Source: Bacillus nakamurai
GTDB lineage: Bacteria; Bacillota; Bacilli; Bacillales; Bacillaceae
NCBI RefSeq assembly: GCF_001584325.1
Contig: NZ_LSAZ01000004.1
Span: 62,001 to 126,000 of the forward strand
Length of the DNA stretch: 64,000 nucleotides
Direction: 5' to 3'
The notes under the pieces are model-generated. The model was given only the letters and a program-made list of their open reading frames with translations. It was not told where the DNA came from and ran no database searches. Position 1 is the stretch's first letter; every line of letters starts with the position of its first letter. Shown piece after piece: positions 1-8,348 of the stretch. The position numbers and the translations under genes are program-made.

Positions 1-142
1 GCTGTTTGCCGGCATCCGGCGGCTGATGATTAACGCTGCGTTTAAATCCCCAACTAATCGGTTCATTCGGCACGGCATCCGCGCTTTTGATTCCGCCTGC
101 AAGTAAAACGGCCATGCAGCATACTGAACAAAACCATTTCAT
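1..142 (-). CDS. pdaA: PdaA, delta-lactam-forming polysaccharide deacetylase (N-terminal part, runs off the window)
   Basis: Only the first 47 codons lie in the window, read leftward from an ATG at 142 preceded by AAGGAG at 151-157. The protein starts MKWFCSVCC, a short hydrophobic signal peptide (residues 1-22), followed by VPNEPISWGF and NHQPPDAGK, which match my memory of the B. subtilis PdaA (YfjS) N terminus. PdaA deacetylates N-acetylmuramic acid in spore cortex peptidoglycan so that muramic delta-lactam can form, needed for germination. The deacetylase domain itself is outside the window. The neighbour yfjT lies in the same orientation upstream, as in B. subtilis. Confidence 0.88.
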   Translation of the reverse strand, partial: MKWFCSVCCMAVLLAGGIKSADAVPNEPISWGFKRSVNHQPPDAGKQ

Positions 143-215
143 GACCAGCACTCCTTCTGCATTTTTCCTTATTTTGCAGAAGCCCTTCCCCTTTTATACA
201 GCCGCATTATGGAAA

Positions 216-243
216 GAAAAAACCCCGGCGTCTGCCGAGGTTT
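216..243 (-). terminator. Rho-independent terminator after yfjT
   Basis: On the minus strand a nine-pair stem AACCTCGGC / GCCGGGGTT with a four-base loop is followed by a T run. It begins at the stop codon of yfjT and separates it from pdaA. Confidence 0.8.
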
Positions 244-427
244 ATTCCCAATCCTTTTTAAAGCGTTCGTATTTCGCTTCCAGGTCATCAAGCATCCCGA
301 TGAGCCGGTCTATATCTTCAACATCAGTCGATTCAGGGTCTAACGAATCAATGACATTCATGAACATATCGAGTCTGTTCTTTAAATAATCAAGCTGCTG
401 ATCTTTGCTGTTTACTGCATTCCCCAT
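242..427 (-). CDS. yfjT: YfjT, small conserved Bacillus protein
   Basis: Sixty-one residues from an ATG at 427, chosen because GGAGTG lies seven to eight bases upstream; a longer in-frame start at 481 lacks a ribosome binding site and adds a basic tail absent from the family. The sequence begins MGNAVNSKDQQ and is acidic and helical, with a probable amphipathic helix around residues 10-60 rich in Leu, Asp and Glu. It matches remembered B. subtilis YfjT, a small protein of unknown function next to pdaA. No signal peptide or membrane segment. Function unknown. Confidence 0.8.
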   Translation of the reverse strand: MGNAVNSKDQQLDYLKNRLDMFMNVIDSLDPESTDVEDIDRLIGMLDDLEAKYERFKKDWE

Positions 428-572
428 GCTTTCACTCCATTCATTTTTTATAATGGTAGCGCATTTTTTGCCGTTTTTCAATCGCTTCGCTACTTGCGAT
501 CTTGATGGATCAGGTCTAAAATTAACAGTTGGCAGGCGTTAGTATGCCCATTTATAAAGGAGTTAGATAGTC

Positions 573-1694
573 ATGACACAAAACACGAAACTGCGTCCGA
601 TTACGCCGGAGTACGATCCTTGGGAAGCGTACATGGATGTGGACCAGTATGGAGATATGAAACTCACGAACGTCGAATTTACGACGACGACCTTATGCAA
701 TATGAGATGCGAGCATTGCGCCGTCGGCTACACGCTGCAGCCTAAAGATCCGAATGCGCTGCCAATTGACCTGTTATTAAAGCGGCTTGAAGAAATTCCT
801 CTTTTACGCTCCATCAGCATTACAGGCGGCGAGCCTATGCTTTCGTTAAAATCGGTAAAAGAATATGTTGTCCCGCTTTTAAAATACGCGCACGAACGCG
901 GTGTGCGCACTCAAATAAACTCAAATCTGACGCTTGATATCGAGCGCTACGAATGGATTATCCCTTATTTGGACGTCCTTCACATTTCTCACAACTGGGG
1001 TACGGTGGAGGATTTTGCCGAGATCGGATTTGCGATGATGGATAAAAAACCGACCTTCGGGCAGCGCGCGCGCTATTTTGACAAAATGATTGAAAACAGC
1101 CGCACGCTTGTCGAAGCCGGTGTCATGGTATCAGCGGAAACGATGCTGAACAAACGAACACTGCCTCATATCGGGCATATTCACCGTCAAATTACGGAAG
1201 AGATGAAATGCCAGCGCCATGAAGTCCACCCGATGTATCCGAGTGATTTTGCCAGCGCTCTTGAATCACTCAGCCTGAAAGAAATGAGACAGGCCATTCA
1301 TCATTTGCTGGACATTCGCGATGAAAAGACATGGATGCTGTTCGGCACGCTGCCGTTTTACGCCTGCAGTCCGGATGACGAGGACCAGAAGCTCCTCAGA
1401 CGCCTGCGCGAAGCTGAAAACGTAACGGTCAGAAACGACCCGGACGGCCGTTCACGCCTGAATGTCAATATTTTCGACGGAAATATCATCGTGACGGATT
1501 TCGGCGATACACCGCCGCTCGGCAACATTCAGACAGACAGCCTTCCTGAAGCTTACGACAAGTGGAGAGAAACAAAGCTGAGCAAAGAGCTGAACTGCCA
1601 CTGCGCTAATGTCCGGTGCCTCGGCCCGAACGTTCTCGTCAAAAACAGCTATTATCAGGATACAGATTTTTCATTACGGCAAGCCAGGAGATAA
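573..1694 (+). CDS. yfkAB: YfkAB radical SAM protein
   Basis: A 373-residue protein with a strong ribosome binding site (AAAGGAG, 558-564). The radical SAM iron-sulfur motif C-x3-C-x2-C is seen as CNMRCEHC at residues 42-49, followed by the glycine-rich ITGGEP motif near residue 91, typical of the SAM-binding fold. A group of cysteines near the C terminus (ELNCHCANVRC, about residues 343-353) may hold a second cluster, as in SPASM-like proteins. In B. subtilis this gene was once annotated as two (yfkA and yfkB); here it is one intact frame. Substrate and pathway are unknown. yfkC follows after six bases, so the two are probably co-transcribed. Confidence 0.88.
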   Translation: MTQNTKLRPITPEYDPWEAYMDVDQYGDMKLTNVEFTTTTLCNMRCEHCAVGYTLQPKDPNALPIDLLLKRLEEIPLLRSISITGGEPMLSLKSVKEYVVPLLKYAHERGVRTQINSNLTLDIERYEWIIPYLDVLHISHNWGTVEDFAEIGFAMMDKKPTFGQRARYFDKMIENSRTLVEAGVMVSAETMLNKRTLPHIGHIHRQITEEMKCQRHEVHPMYPSDFASALESLSLKEMRQAIHHLLDIRDEKTWMLFGTLPFYACSPDDEDQKLLRRLREAENVTVRNDPDGRSRLNVNIFDGNIIVTDFGDTPPLGNIQTDSLPEAYDKWRETKLSKELNCHCANVRCLGPNVLVKNSYYQDTDFSLRQARR

Positions 1695-1700
1695 AAGAAT

Positions 1701-2534
1701 ATGGAAACAACGGTTATGGGCATTTTGAAAAGCAAAGTGGTGGAAGTGATTATCGTCGCTTTGCTGCTGTATGCCGGCGTATTTATCATCAACCGCTTTG
1801 TGCAGCTGTTTTTTAAACGCACTGATTTCTTAGAGGAGCGGAAAGGGAAAACCATTGAGAGCCTCGTCCGTTCCATCACACAGTATACGGCGACGATAGG
1901 GTTTATCTTTTACGTCATTTCTTTATTTGTTCATGATTTCGGCAGAATTTTAGCCGGGGCCGGCGTTGCCGGTATCGTGATCGGTTTTGGGGCCCAGTCC
2001 TTAATTAAAGACATTCTGGCGGGCGTATTTTTAATTTATGAACGCCAGCTTCATAAAGGCGATTATGTCACGATCAACAATCTATTCAACGGCACAGTCG
2101 AATAAATCGGCCTCCGCTCGCTGCAAATCCGTGAATGGAGCGGCAAGCTGCTCACGATTTCAAACGGTGAGGTCAGGCAGCTTCAAAACTATAACATCGA
2201 ATTCATGCGGATTACCGAATCGGTGGTCATCAGCTTCAAGGAGGACCCCGAGCGGGTATACGCCGTTTTAGAAAAAGCCTGCGACATGCTCAACGATGAA
2301 CTGCGTGATTCGCTCAAGCGGGATGAATTTCTGAACGCGGCGGAACCGTTTCAAGTACACGGGATTATGAGCTTAAATAAGGTGACGAGAGGCATTGAAT
2401 TTACCGTAAAAGGCATGGTGGACGACAAAGATTATTTTACAGCGAGCCTGACGGTCAGACGGGTCCTCGCCCGTGAGCTGTACAAAAACAACGTGCAATT
2501 GCTTGAAGAAACGTATCGCATGGAAAAAAGCTGA
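1701..2534 (+). pseudogene. yfkC: YfkC, MscS-type small-conductance mechanosensitive channel, interrupted by an in-frame stop
   Basis: The 278-codon frame from 1701 to 2534 reads through as one MscS-family protein except for a TAA at 2103-2105 (codon 135). The first part has two or three hydrophobic segments and the pore-helix and beta-domain entry GIVIGFGAQSLIKDI; the part after the stop continues in the same frame with IGLRSLQIREWSGK, the expected beta domain. A Glu codon (GAA or GAG) is expected at the stop by comparison with remembered B. subtilis YfkC, so one G-to-T change would explain GAA to TAA. The protein would release ions on osmotic downshock. As it stands the product lacks the cytoplasmic vestibule and should not work. 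A sequencing error cannot be excluded. Confidence 0.85.
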
Positions 2535-2560
2535 TTCCGAAGCAGGAATCAGCTTTTTTA
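2529..2560. terminator. Bidirectional terminator between yfkC and yfkD
   Basis: AGCTGATTCC - GAAGCA - GGAATCAGCT forms a ten-pair hairpin followed by T on the plus strand and preceded by A on the other, so it can end both converging units. Confidence 0.85.
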
Positions 2561-2561
2561 T

Positions 2562-3356
2562 TTACCTTGGCTGCGCGGTAATCTGAAAACCGAAAGTCAG
2601 ATGGTCCTGCACCGGAATCCACGCGCCTATGCCTTGTGAGGTTACATTTTTCACGACAAGTTTCCGTTTGCTGCCTTTCAGCACCAAATAAACTTCACCG
2701 TACGTCACTTTCCCTTTTTCGTTAACCGCAGGAGCATACGTATGTAAATAGCCGAGCCGTTGCGGTGAGATTTTATAGATTTGGTCGCGTTTTGTGCCAG
2801 CGCCGATGACCGTTTCAAATGCGAGCGGCATGTTCGTTTTTTTCATTGCCTTTTGCATCATCATGCTTTTGACATCTTCCGCGTTCGGCACCTTCGCTGT
2901 CAGGCCGCCTTTGATTTTATATTGCTGCTCTTGCGTGTATGTGATTTCCGCTGCTTGCTGTCCGCCCCGGTTATCAACTCTGTTCGTATTGATTTTTTTG
3001 TATTGCCAGTTGGCGACGGTTTCATTTGATTGATATCCGAGCGCCCATTTCCCGAGAAATATTGTCGCGCGATAACCGACGGCAAGCGGTGAACCGGATA
3101 TCGTGGATTCGTTCAGCATCTTAATCAGATGCGGATTCTCGATGTTGATTTCTGATGTATCTAACAATTCCTTAGCCAGTTTACTCGGCTGAAGCATCGG
3201 CTGGTCCTGGGAAGCATTCGGATAGGTGTTTTCCTTTGAAATGCTTGCGACAGAGTTCGGAACCTTAAACGGTTTTTTCGCGTCAGCAGATGGTACACCG
3301 AAAAAACTAAAGGATAACAGCAGAATAAGTGTGGCATGAATTAGCTTTTTCATCAT
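2562..3356 (-). CDS. yfkD: YfkD, secreted conserved Bacillus protein
   Basis: I chose the ATG at 3356 (264 residues) because AAAGAGTGAT sits just upstream and the protein then opens with a classical signal peptide MMKKLIHATLILLLSFSFF ending near PSADA-KK. The longer start at 3416 adds a charged stretch before the signal. The mature part (about 240 residues) is basic and beta-rich, matching the YfkD family of spore-forming Bacillus; no catalytic motif is visible. It lies ten bases downstream of yfkE in the same orientation and may be read with it. Function unknown; probably exported across the membrane during sporulation, which is inference from the family. Confidence 0.82.
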   Translation of the reverse strand: MMKKLIHATLILLLSFSFFGVPSADAKKPFKVPNSVASISKENTYPNASQDQPMLQPSKLAKELLDTSEINIENPHLIKMLNESTISGSPLAVGYRATIFLGKWALGYQSNETVANWQYKKINTNRVDNRGGQQAAEITYTQEQQYKIKGGLTAKVPNAEDVKSMMMQKAMKKTNMPLAFETVIGAGTKRDQIYKISPQRLGYLHTYAPAVNEKGKVTYGEVYLVLKGSKRKLVVKNVTSQGIGAWIPVQDHLTFGFQITAQPR

Positions 3357-3426
3357 ATCACTCTTTCTATAGCATTTTCCTTTAGTCTTTTCCTCCCTTA
3401 ATGTTGTTATCCGCACTTTTTACAGG

Positions 3427-4479
3427 TTAAAGCAGAAAAAATCCGATTGCCATAATGACATAAGCAGCAAGGAGCGTGGCGCCTTCAAACCAGTTTGAAT
3501 CGCCGTCGTTTGAAATCATGGTCATTAATAGGACTGATGATATCATTGCGACAAGCTCAGGCAGCGTAAAGACGAGCGGCATGCTCACGGGGAAGAACAC
3601 AGAACAAATCACAAGAACCGGCGCCACAAACATCGCGATCTGCAGCGTTGAGCCGACTGCAATTTCTACGGCGATATCCATTTTATCTTTGTAGGCCATA
3701 ATAATGGCCGATGCGTGCTCTGCGGCATTCCCGACGATTGCCACGATAATGACCCCGATAAACAGCTCGCTCCAGCCGAACTGTTCGGCAACCGCATGGA
3801 ACGTGTGGACAAGATTTTCAGAAATATAGGCGACAATGACGGTGGCCGCAAATAAGACGGCTGTCGCCCTTTTCCCCGACCATTCAGGCTTTTCTTCTTC
3901 CTTGGCTGCGGGCTGGTTCGGCTGGTACACGCCGCGGTGCGTGACAAGCTTGAAGTAAAGGGCCGCAACGTACAGGAGAATCATAATGATACTGATGCCG
4001 ACACTTAAATTAAGCTTGCTTTTTTCTCCCATGTCCATCGAAAACACTTCAGGAATGACAAAAGCCACAATAATCGCAAAAATTAACAGGCCGGAATTGT
4101 GCCGGGCGTCATGAATATTGAATTCCTGCCGCTTATATTTCAGTCCGCCGATGAAAAATGACAGCCCGGCGACGAGAAGAAGGTTGCCGAGCACCGAACC
4201 GGTCAGTGAAGCGAGGACAATGCCCGTCAGCCCTTCCTTTAGGGCAAACAGCGAAATAATCAGCTCTACCGCATTGCCGAACGTGGCATTCAGCAGACCG
4301 CCGATCCGCGGGCCCGCTATAATGGCCAGCGATTCAGTCGCCCGCCCCATATAACTTGCAAGCGCGATAATCGTTACACAATAAATGATAAACAAAATAG
4401 CTGAAGGCCAATGCATCAGGCTGCCGATAACCGAAAGCGGCACACCTGCTGCGGCTGTAAAGAAAAAAATCCGATTCAT
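3427..4479 (-). CDS. yfkE: YfkE, Ca2+/H+ antiporter (CaCA family)
   Basis: A 350-residue membrane protein with about eleven hydrophobic segments and the two inverted alpha repeats of cation/Ca2+ exchangers: GNAVELIISLFAL (about residues 68-80) and GNAAEHASAIIMA (about 250-262). The glutamates in these GNxxE motifs bind Ca2+. The length and sequence agree with B. subtilis YfkE (also called ChaA), a proton-driven calcium exporter of known structure. The ATG at 4479 has GGAG about ten bases upstream. The gene is followed by yfkD. No lesions seen. Confidence 0.9.
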   Translation of the reverse strand: MNRIFFFTAAAGVPLSVIGSLMHWPSAILFIIYCVTIIALASYMGRATESLAIIAGPRIGGLLNATFGNAVELIISLFALKEGLTGIVLASLTGSVLGNLLLVAGLSFFIGGLKYKRQEFNIHDARHNSGLLIFAIIVAFVIPEVFSMDMGEKSKLNLSVGISIIMILLYVAALYFKLVTHRGVYQPNQPAAKEEEKPEWSGKRATAVLFAATVIVAYISENLVHTFHAVAEQFGWSELFIGVIIVAIVGNAAEHASAIIMAYKDKMDIAVEIAVGSTLQIAMFVAPVLVICSVFFPVSMPLVFTLPELVAMISSVLLMTMISNDGDSNWFEGATLLAAYVIMAIGFFLL

Positions 4480-4637
4480 GTTTTCATGGGCTCCTTTTCC
4501 GAATGATTATTTTTATATCCTTCTCAAAAACATCCTCGATTACACTTCCCGGGAAAAGCTCAATTGGCATTTTCAGGTTGCCGCCCGGCGTAAATCGGTG
4601 TACGATCAAGAAAGATACTAGTGAAGGAGAAATACGC

Positions 4638-5816
4638 ATGTCTCGACTGCATTTCTTTATTTTGATCCTGCTTGTTTCGATCTCCGGGTTTTCCCAAGGA
4701 ATGCTTTTGCCGGTCATCTCCGTCATTTTTGAAACGAATGGAGAATCTGCCGCCATGAACGGATTCCACGCCACCGCCCTATACATCGGAGTCCTTTTGG
4801 CGTCGCCGTTCATGGAGGCCCCGCTTAGAAAGCTTGGGTTCAAACCGCTGATTGTAACAGGCGGATTTCTTGTCATCATAAGCTTATTCAGTTTCATTTG
4901 GCTTCAATCCATATGGATATGGTTTTTACTGCGCCTTCTCGTCGGAATCGGGGATCATATGCTTCACTTTTCGACGCAGACGTGGGTGACCTCAAGATCA
5001 ACGGCGCAAAACAGAGGCAGAAATATTTCGCTGTACGGGCTGTCATTCGGCCTTGGATTTGCATTCGGACCGTTTATGGTGCCTCTCGTGAAAGCAAGTC
5101 CGTCGCTGCCGTTTATCGTTTCAGGCTGTATCAGCCTCGCTGCCTGGCTGTTTGTGTTTTTCTTACGTAATGAGTTCCCCGCGGCCAGCCCTGATGAAAC
5201 ATCAGGTGACAACAGCGCAAGACGTTTTTACCGGGCCGTGCTTTTGGGCTGGGTGGCTTTTCTGCCGGCATTCGGCTATGGTTTTTTAGAAACGGCGCTG
5301 AATGGGAGCTTTCCCGTATACGCCTTGCGCTTGGGCATTTCCATTGATGCTGTGGCGCTGATATTGCCCGCGTTTGCGCTCGGAAGCATTTTGTTCCAAT
5401 TTCCGCTCGGTATCTTAAGTGATAAATTCGGGAGAAGACACGTCCTGCTTGTCATATTGATCGTTGGCGCCTTATGCTTTTTCACTGCCGGATTGTTTCC
5501 GTCTCCGCATGTTATCGGCGGCTGCTTTTTCATGGCCGGGATGGCGGTCGGCTCCATGTTTTCCCTCGGCATCAGCTATATGAGCGATCTTCTTCCGTCC
5601 CACTTGCTTCCGGCGGGCAATTTGCTCTGCGGCATTTCTTTCAGTCTCGGAAGCATGATCGGCCCTGTGGCCGGGGGCTGGTACATGCAGCGGTTTGAAA
5701 GCGCCAATTTGTTTTACTTTATTACGGTGATCCTGCTCGGTATTTGGCTTGCGCTCATTTTCGGAAAAACGAAGCAGACGCCGGCGGATAACCGTTATTC
5801 CTCCTCCGCTTCATAA
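4638..5816 (+). CDS. yfkF: YfkF, major facilitator superfamily transporter
   Basis: Starts at ATG 4638 with GAAGGAGAAATACGC upstream, giving 392 residues; the longer frame back to 4503 lacks homologous content. Twelve hydrophobic segments are visible, with the MFS loop signature DKFGRRH between segments 8 and 9 and RLLVGIGDHM in the first half. Substrate unknown; the family includes drug and metabolite exporters. It faces away from yfkE across about 160 bases and ends in its own terminator. Matches remembered YfkF in length and position. Confidence 0.85.
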   Translation: MSRLHFFILILLVSISGFSQGMLLPVISVIFETNGESAAMNGFHATALYIGVLLASPFMEAPLRKLGFKPLIVTGGFLVIISLFSFIWLQSIWIWFLLRLLVGIGDHMLHFSTQTWVTSRSTAQNRGRNISLYGLSFGLGFAFGPFMVPLVKASPSLPFIVSGCISLAAWLFVFFLRNEFPAASPDETSGDNSARRFYRAVLLGWVAFLPAFGYGFLETALNGSFPVYALRLGISIDAVALILPAFALGSILFQFPLGILSDKFGRRHVLLVILIVGALCFFTAGLFPSPHVIGGCFFMAGMAVGSMFSLGISYMSDLLPSHLLPAGNLLCGISFSLGSMIGPVAGGWYMQRFESANLFYFITVILLGIWLALIFGKTKQTPADNRYSSSAS

Positions 5817-5851
5817 AAAAATCCGCCTGATATGTTCAGGCGGATTTTTTC
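5815..5851. terminator. Terminator after yfkF, shared with the opposing small gene
   Basis: AAAAATCCGCCTGA - TATGT - TCAGGCGGATTTTTT is a perfect long hairpin flanked by A and T runs, working in both directions. Confidence 0.92.
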
Positions 5852-5958
5852 TAGTGGTATCCGTTTTGTCCGTTAGCGCTTCCGCTTGTTTTATTCTTTG
5901 AACCGTTTTTTGAATTTTGTTTATTGTGGCTTCCGCCTTTTTTAGTATGCTTGGTCAT
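5851..5958 (-). CDS. Small hydrophilic protein of 35 residues
   Basis: An ATG at 5958 with a strong GGAGGGG seven bases upstream opens a 35-codon frame MTKHTKKGGSHNK... that ends at the terminator. The protein is very rich in Lys, Asn, Ser and Gly, lacks any hydrophobic core, and resembles in composition the minor small acid-soluble or coat-associated spore peptides of Bacillus. I do not recognise a named family. The ribosome binding site and the shared terminator support a real gene. Confidence 0.55.
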   Translation of the reverse strand: MTKHTKKGGSHNKQNSKNGSKNKTSGSANGQNGYH

Positions 5959-6001
5959 GAACGATCCCCTCCGTTTTTTAGATTTGAATGTTTTCGTTCC
6001 C

Positions 6002-6841
6002 TTATAGTTTGCGCTCACGATAGGGATTTTCATCAGGAAACTTTTTACGTTTATGTAAAAGCGCGTTGATTTCTCCGCCTAAAATCAGTAAGGTTCCGGT
6101 TAAATAAAACCAGATCATAAGAACAATAATTCCCCCAATGCTCCCGTATGTCGCGCTGTAGTTCGCAAAGGTGCCTACGTAAAATGAAAACAGCATGCTG
6201 ACGATAATCCAGCCGGCAGCGGCAAAAACAGCGCCGGGAAGCACAAAACGGAAAGACAGCCTTTTATTCGGGGCGAAAATGTAAAGCGCCGTAAACACAA
6301 TTAAAAGAATGAGCGGGCTGATCACCCAGCGGACAACAGACCAAACATTTAAAAACAGATCGGGGGCGCCGATAAAATCAGCGGCCAACAGACCGATTTC
6401 CCTGCCGAATACAGGCAGCAAAAGCGCGATTAAAATCGTGATCACCATCGCAATGGTTAAAAAAATTGAGGTTAGGCGAATGATAATAAATGAGCGGTTT
6501 TCTTCGACTTCATATGCATGATTAAACGCCCTTACGATGGCGTTCATTCCGTTAGAGGCCGACCAAAGCACGGCGATAATCCCGAATGATAAAAGCCCGC
6601 CGCTTCGGTTGTTTAATGTTTGCTCCGCAATGGATTTCACCATTGACATTGCGCTGTCAGGCGCATATTGATCAACTGCGCCGAGCACGTCTTCTTTTGA
6701 TATGGGGAGATAAGCGGTGAGCGTCAGCATAAAAATCATTAACGGAAACAAAGACAGAAGAAAAAAATACGCCAGCTCCGCAGATTTACTTTGTCCTTCG
6801 TGCAGAGTAAACCTTGCGAACAGCTCCTTTATAAAGCTCAT
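6002..6841 (-). CDS. yfkH: YfkH, YihY/BrkB-family membrane protein
   Basis: Taken from ATG 6841 (279 residues), where GAGGTGG lies upstream, rather than 6856. Six hydrophobic segments, and the family motifs AELAYFFLLSLFPL (near residue 25) and YGSIGGIIVLMIWFY (near residue 230). The YihY/BrkB family was once called ribonuclease BN by mistake; its role is unknown and it may be a transporter. It is the last gene of the yfkJ-yfkI-yfkH unit, its start lying 12 bases beyond the end of yfkI. Confidence 0.85.
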   Translation of the reverse strand: MSFIKELFARFTLHEGQSKSAELAYFFLLSLFPLMIFMLTLTAYLPISKEDVLGAVDQYAPDSAMSMVKSIAEQTLNNRSGGLLSFGIIAVLWSASNGMNAIVRAFNHAYEVEENRSFIIIRLTSIFLTIAMVITILIALLLPVFGREIGLLAADFIGAPDLFLNVWSVVRWVISPLILLIVFTALYIFAPNKRLSFRFVLPGAVFAAAGWIIVSMLFSFYVGTFANYSATYGSIGGIIVLMIWFYLTGTLLILGGEINALLHKRKKFPDENPYRERKL

Positions 6842-6852
6842 GACATCCCACC

Positions 6853-7182
6853 TCAATTCATCGTCTTTTTGGAAAAATGCTCCTTCGTTTCTTTCAACAG
6901 CTCAATGACTTTCGGTGTCGTTTTCTTCAGCTCGGTAATCTGCCTGTTTAAAAAATCCAGATCATTCGACAGTGTATTAGCGATTCTTTTTGCTTCAGCG
7001 AGTTTTGCCGCCGCGTCCTCTCTTAATAAGGCCGAGTCACTTCGGTAAAGCTTCACCCGCTCTTTGCACATCTGCATACTGCGGGAGCATGCTTCTCTTG
7101 TCGGCTTATGTAAAAGGGATAATGCTCCGCCTGCGGCAGCGCCGATCAGCATCGCTTTAGCCAACATACGTTTTTGTTTCAT
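6853..7182 (-). CDS. yfkI: YfkI, YtxH-like protein with N-terminal membrane segment
   Basis: A 109-residue protein with a glycine-rich hydrophobic start (AMLIGAAAGGALSLL, residues 9-23) followed by a long amphipathic region (residues 40-105) likely to form coiled coil. This layout is that of YtxH/GSP13-type general stress proteins. It sits between yfkJ and yfkH with 11- to 14-base spacers, so it is part of the same transcript. Biochemical role unknown. Confidence 0.78.
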   Translation of the reverse strand: MKQKRMLAKAMLIGAAAGGALSLLHKPTREACSRSMQMCKERVKLYRSDSALLREDAAAKLAEAKRIANTLSNDLDFLNRQITELKKTTPKVIELLKETKEHFSKKTMN

Positions 7183-7196
7183 TTTTTTTATCCCCC

Positions 7197-7667
7197 TTAT
7201 AAATGATGATCTTTTTTAATGGATTCAAGCAAATGCCGGCAGCCTGATTCAATCAAAGCGTACACTTCGCTGAAATTCCCGGTGTAATACGGATCAGGAA
7301 CATCCGCAAGGTCGGCATCCTTTACATAATCAAGTAGCCGGCCGATCTTGGCCGCTTTTTTATAACCGGCCATGCTGCGCAAGTGCCCGATATTTTCCGC
7401 ATCCATCGCAATGACGTAATCGAAATCGGTCAGATCAGACTCACGCACCTGCCTTGCTGTGATGCCGCTTGTGCTGATCCCTTTTTGCTTGAGAATATCC
7501 TGTGTTCCTTCATGCGGCGGATTTCCCGTATGCCAAGCGTCGATTCCTGCTGAATCCGTTTTAATCTCCCCTTCAAGCCCGTTTTTCTTCACCATATCAG
7601 AAAATACCGCCTCTGCCATAGGTGACCGGCAAATGTTTCCTAAACAGACAAACAGCACATGTATCAT
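7197..7667 (-). CDS. yfkJ: YfkJ, low-molecular-weight protein tyrosine phosphatase
   Basis: The start is ATG 7667, preceded by GGGAGG; this gives 156 residues, the size of the B. subtilis protein, and puts the catalytic P-loop C8-LGNIC-R14-S at the N terminus as in all LMW phosphatases. The general acid Asp lies in DPYYTG near residue 122. The enzyme removes phosphate from phosphotyrosine (possibly phosphoarginine in related enzymes) in cytosolic proteins. First gene of the yfkJ-yfkI-yfkH unit, with a SigB-like promoter just upstream. Confidence 0.9.
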   Translation of the reverse strand: MIHVLFVCLGNICRSPMAEAVFSDMVKKNGLEGEIKTDSAGIDAWHTGNPPHEGTQDILKQKGISTSGITARQVRESDLTDFDYVIAMDAENIGHLRSMAGYKKAAKIGRLLDYVKDADLADVPDPYYTGNFSEVYALIESGCRHLLESIKKDHHL

Positions 7668-7687
7668 ATCGATAACCTCCCTATTCT

Positions 7688-7713
7688 TTCCCCATATTTT
7701 GAGGATCAGAAAC
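7688..7713 (-). promoter_or_regulatory. Possible SigB promoter of yfkJ-yfkI-yfkH
   Basis: On the minus strand GTTTCT and GGGGAA are spaced by 14 bases and lie 20-45 bases before the yfkJ start. The match to GTTTAA-N12-15-GGGTAT is partial. I recall that this operon belongs to the SigB stress regulon in B. subtilis. Confidence 0.45.
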
Positions 7714-7816
7714 CTTACCATCATCTTAGCAACTTTTTCACCCTTTCGGAAATAAACTTTTATTCCAAATGAATTCTGTTAGAATAAAGGATACGAATAC
7801 GGTCATGAAAGGATGC

Positions 7817-8038
7817 ATGAATTTGCCGAGCCAACAAACAGAAACATTAAACCAAATGATTGAAGACATTTCGCAAAAACTTAACATGCTCAATGTCGGC
7901 GTCATCAAAGCCGAAGACTTCAGCGATGAAAAAATCGAGGATCTGACATACCTTCATCAAATGGTGATGAAAAAAGAGTCATTCAGCCCGAGTGAAATGC
8001 AGGCCATTGCTCAAGATCTCGCCTCTCTTCGGAAATAG
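7817..8038 (+). CDS. yfkK: YfkK, UPF0435 protein
   Basis: The ATG at 7817 follows GAAAGGATGC and gives a 73-residue acidic, helical protein ([17 protein letters not shown], then a C-terminal [16 protein letters not shown]) that fits the UPF0435 (YfkK) family. The upstream in-frame ATG at 7769 has no ribosome binding site. No known function, no membrane segment. It is divergent from yfkJ and followed at once by a terminator, so it is probably transcribed alone. Confidence 0.82.
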   Translation: MNLPSQQTETLNQMIEDISQKLNMLNVGVIKAEDFSDEKIEDLTYLHQMVMKKESFSPSEMQAIAQDLASLRK

Positions 8039-8046
8039 TTTTCATG

Positions 8047-8079
8047 CGGACTTGCCGAAAAAGCGGCGGGTCTTTTTTT
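8047..8079 (+). terminator. Terminator after yfkK
   Basis: GACTTGCCG - AAAAAG - CGGCGGGTC with one G-T pair, then seven T residues. Confidence 0.85.
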
Positions 8080-8121
8080 ATGCCTCCTGCTTAAAAAAGT
8101 AAAAAAATAATGTTCATGAAT

Positions 8122-8149
8122 TTGACATAAAAAAAAGAAGGAGTATGAT
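8122..8149 (+). promoter_or_regulatory. SigA-type promoter before the shikimate-type cassette
   Basis: TTGACA at 8122-8127 and TATGAT at 8144-8149 are separated by 16 bases. It points toward the MFS-aroD-aroE genes and would give a leader of about 190 bases. The -10 overlaps AAGGAGTATG, which looks like a ribosome binding site with a start codon, so one of the two readings must be fortuitous. Confidence 0.6.
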
Positions 8150-8348
8150 AGCTCTGAAAGTTGGTAGAACGATATACCTGCCTATTTATTTGTGTTCACA
8201 GCAGGAATTGTGTTCGTCCGCATATTCTGTTTTATCAATCCAATTTACAAAAGAAAGGCAGTGGTTCAATAAAGGGGATTGTTTCTCATATCAGTTAAAA
8301 TAATGATTTAATTCTTAATTAACTACATTAGGGGATGTCATCACCAAT
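8150..8348 (+). other. Leader of the cassette with remains of a short membrane-protein frame
   Basis: No intact gene. After AAGGAGT-ATG (8143-8145) a frame begins MIALKVGRT, and in another frame the stretch 8172-8267 reads PAYLFVFTAGIVF then NPIYKRK, a plausible transmembrane helix with a basic end, closed by TAA at 8268. Joined by a frameshift near 8170 these would make a peptide of about 42 residues. AT-rich spacer with TTAATTCTTAATTAA follows up to the MFS start. Confidence 0.3.

Noticed and set aside
5851-6033. The longer 60-residue reading of the small gene after yfkF.
   Set aside because: It lacks a ribosome binding site at 6033 and runs into the yfkH end; the 35-residue frame from 5958 has a strong site.
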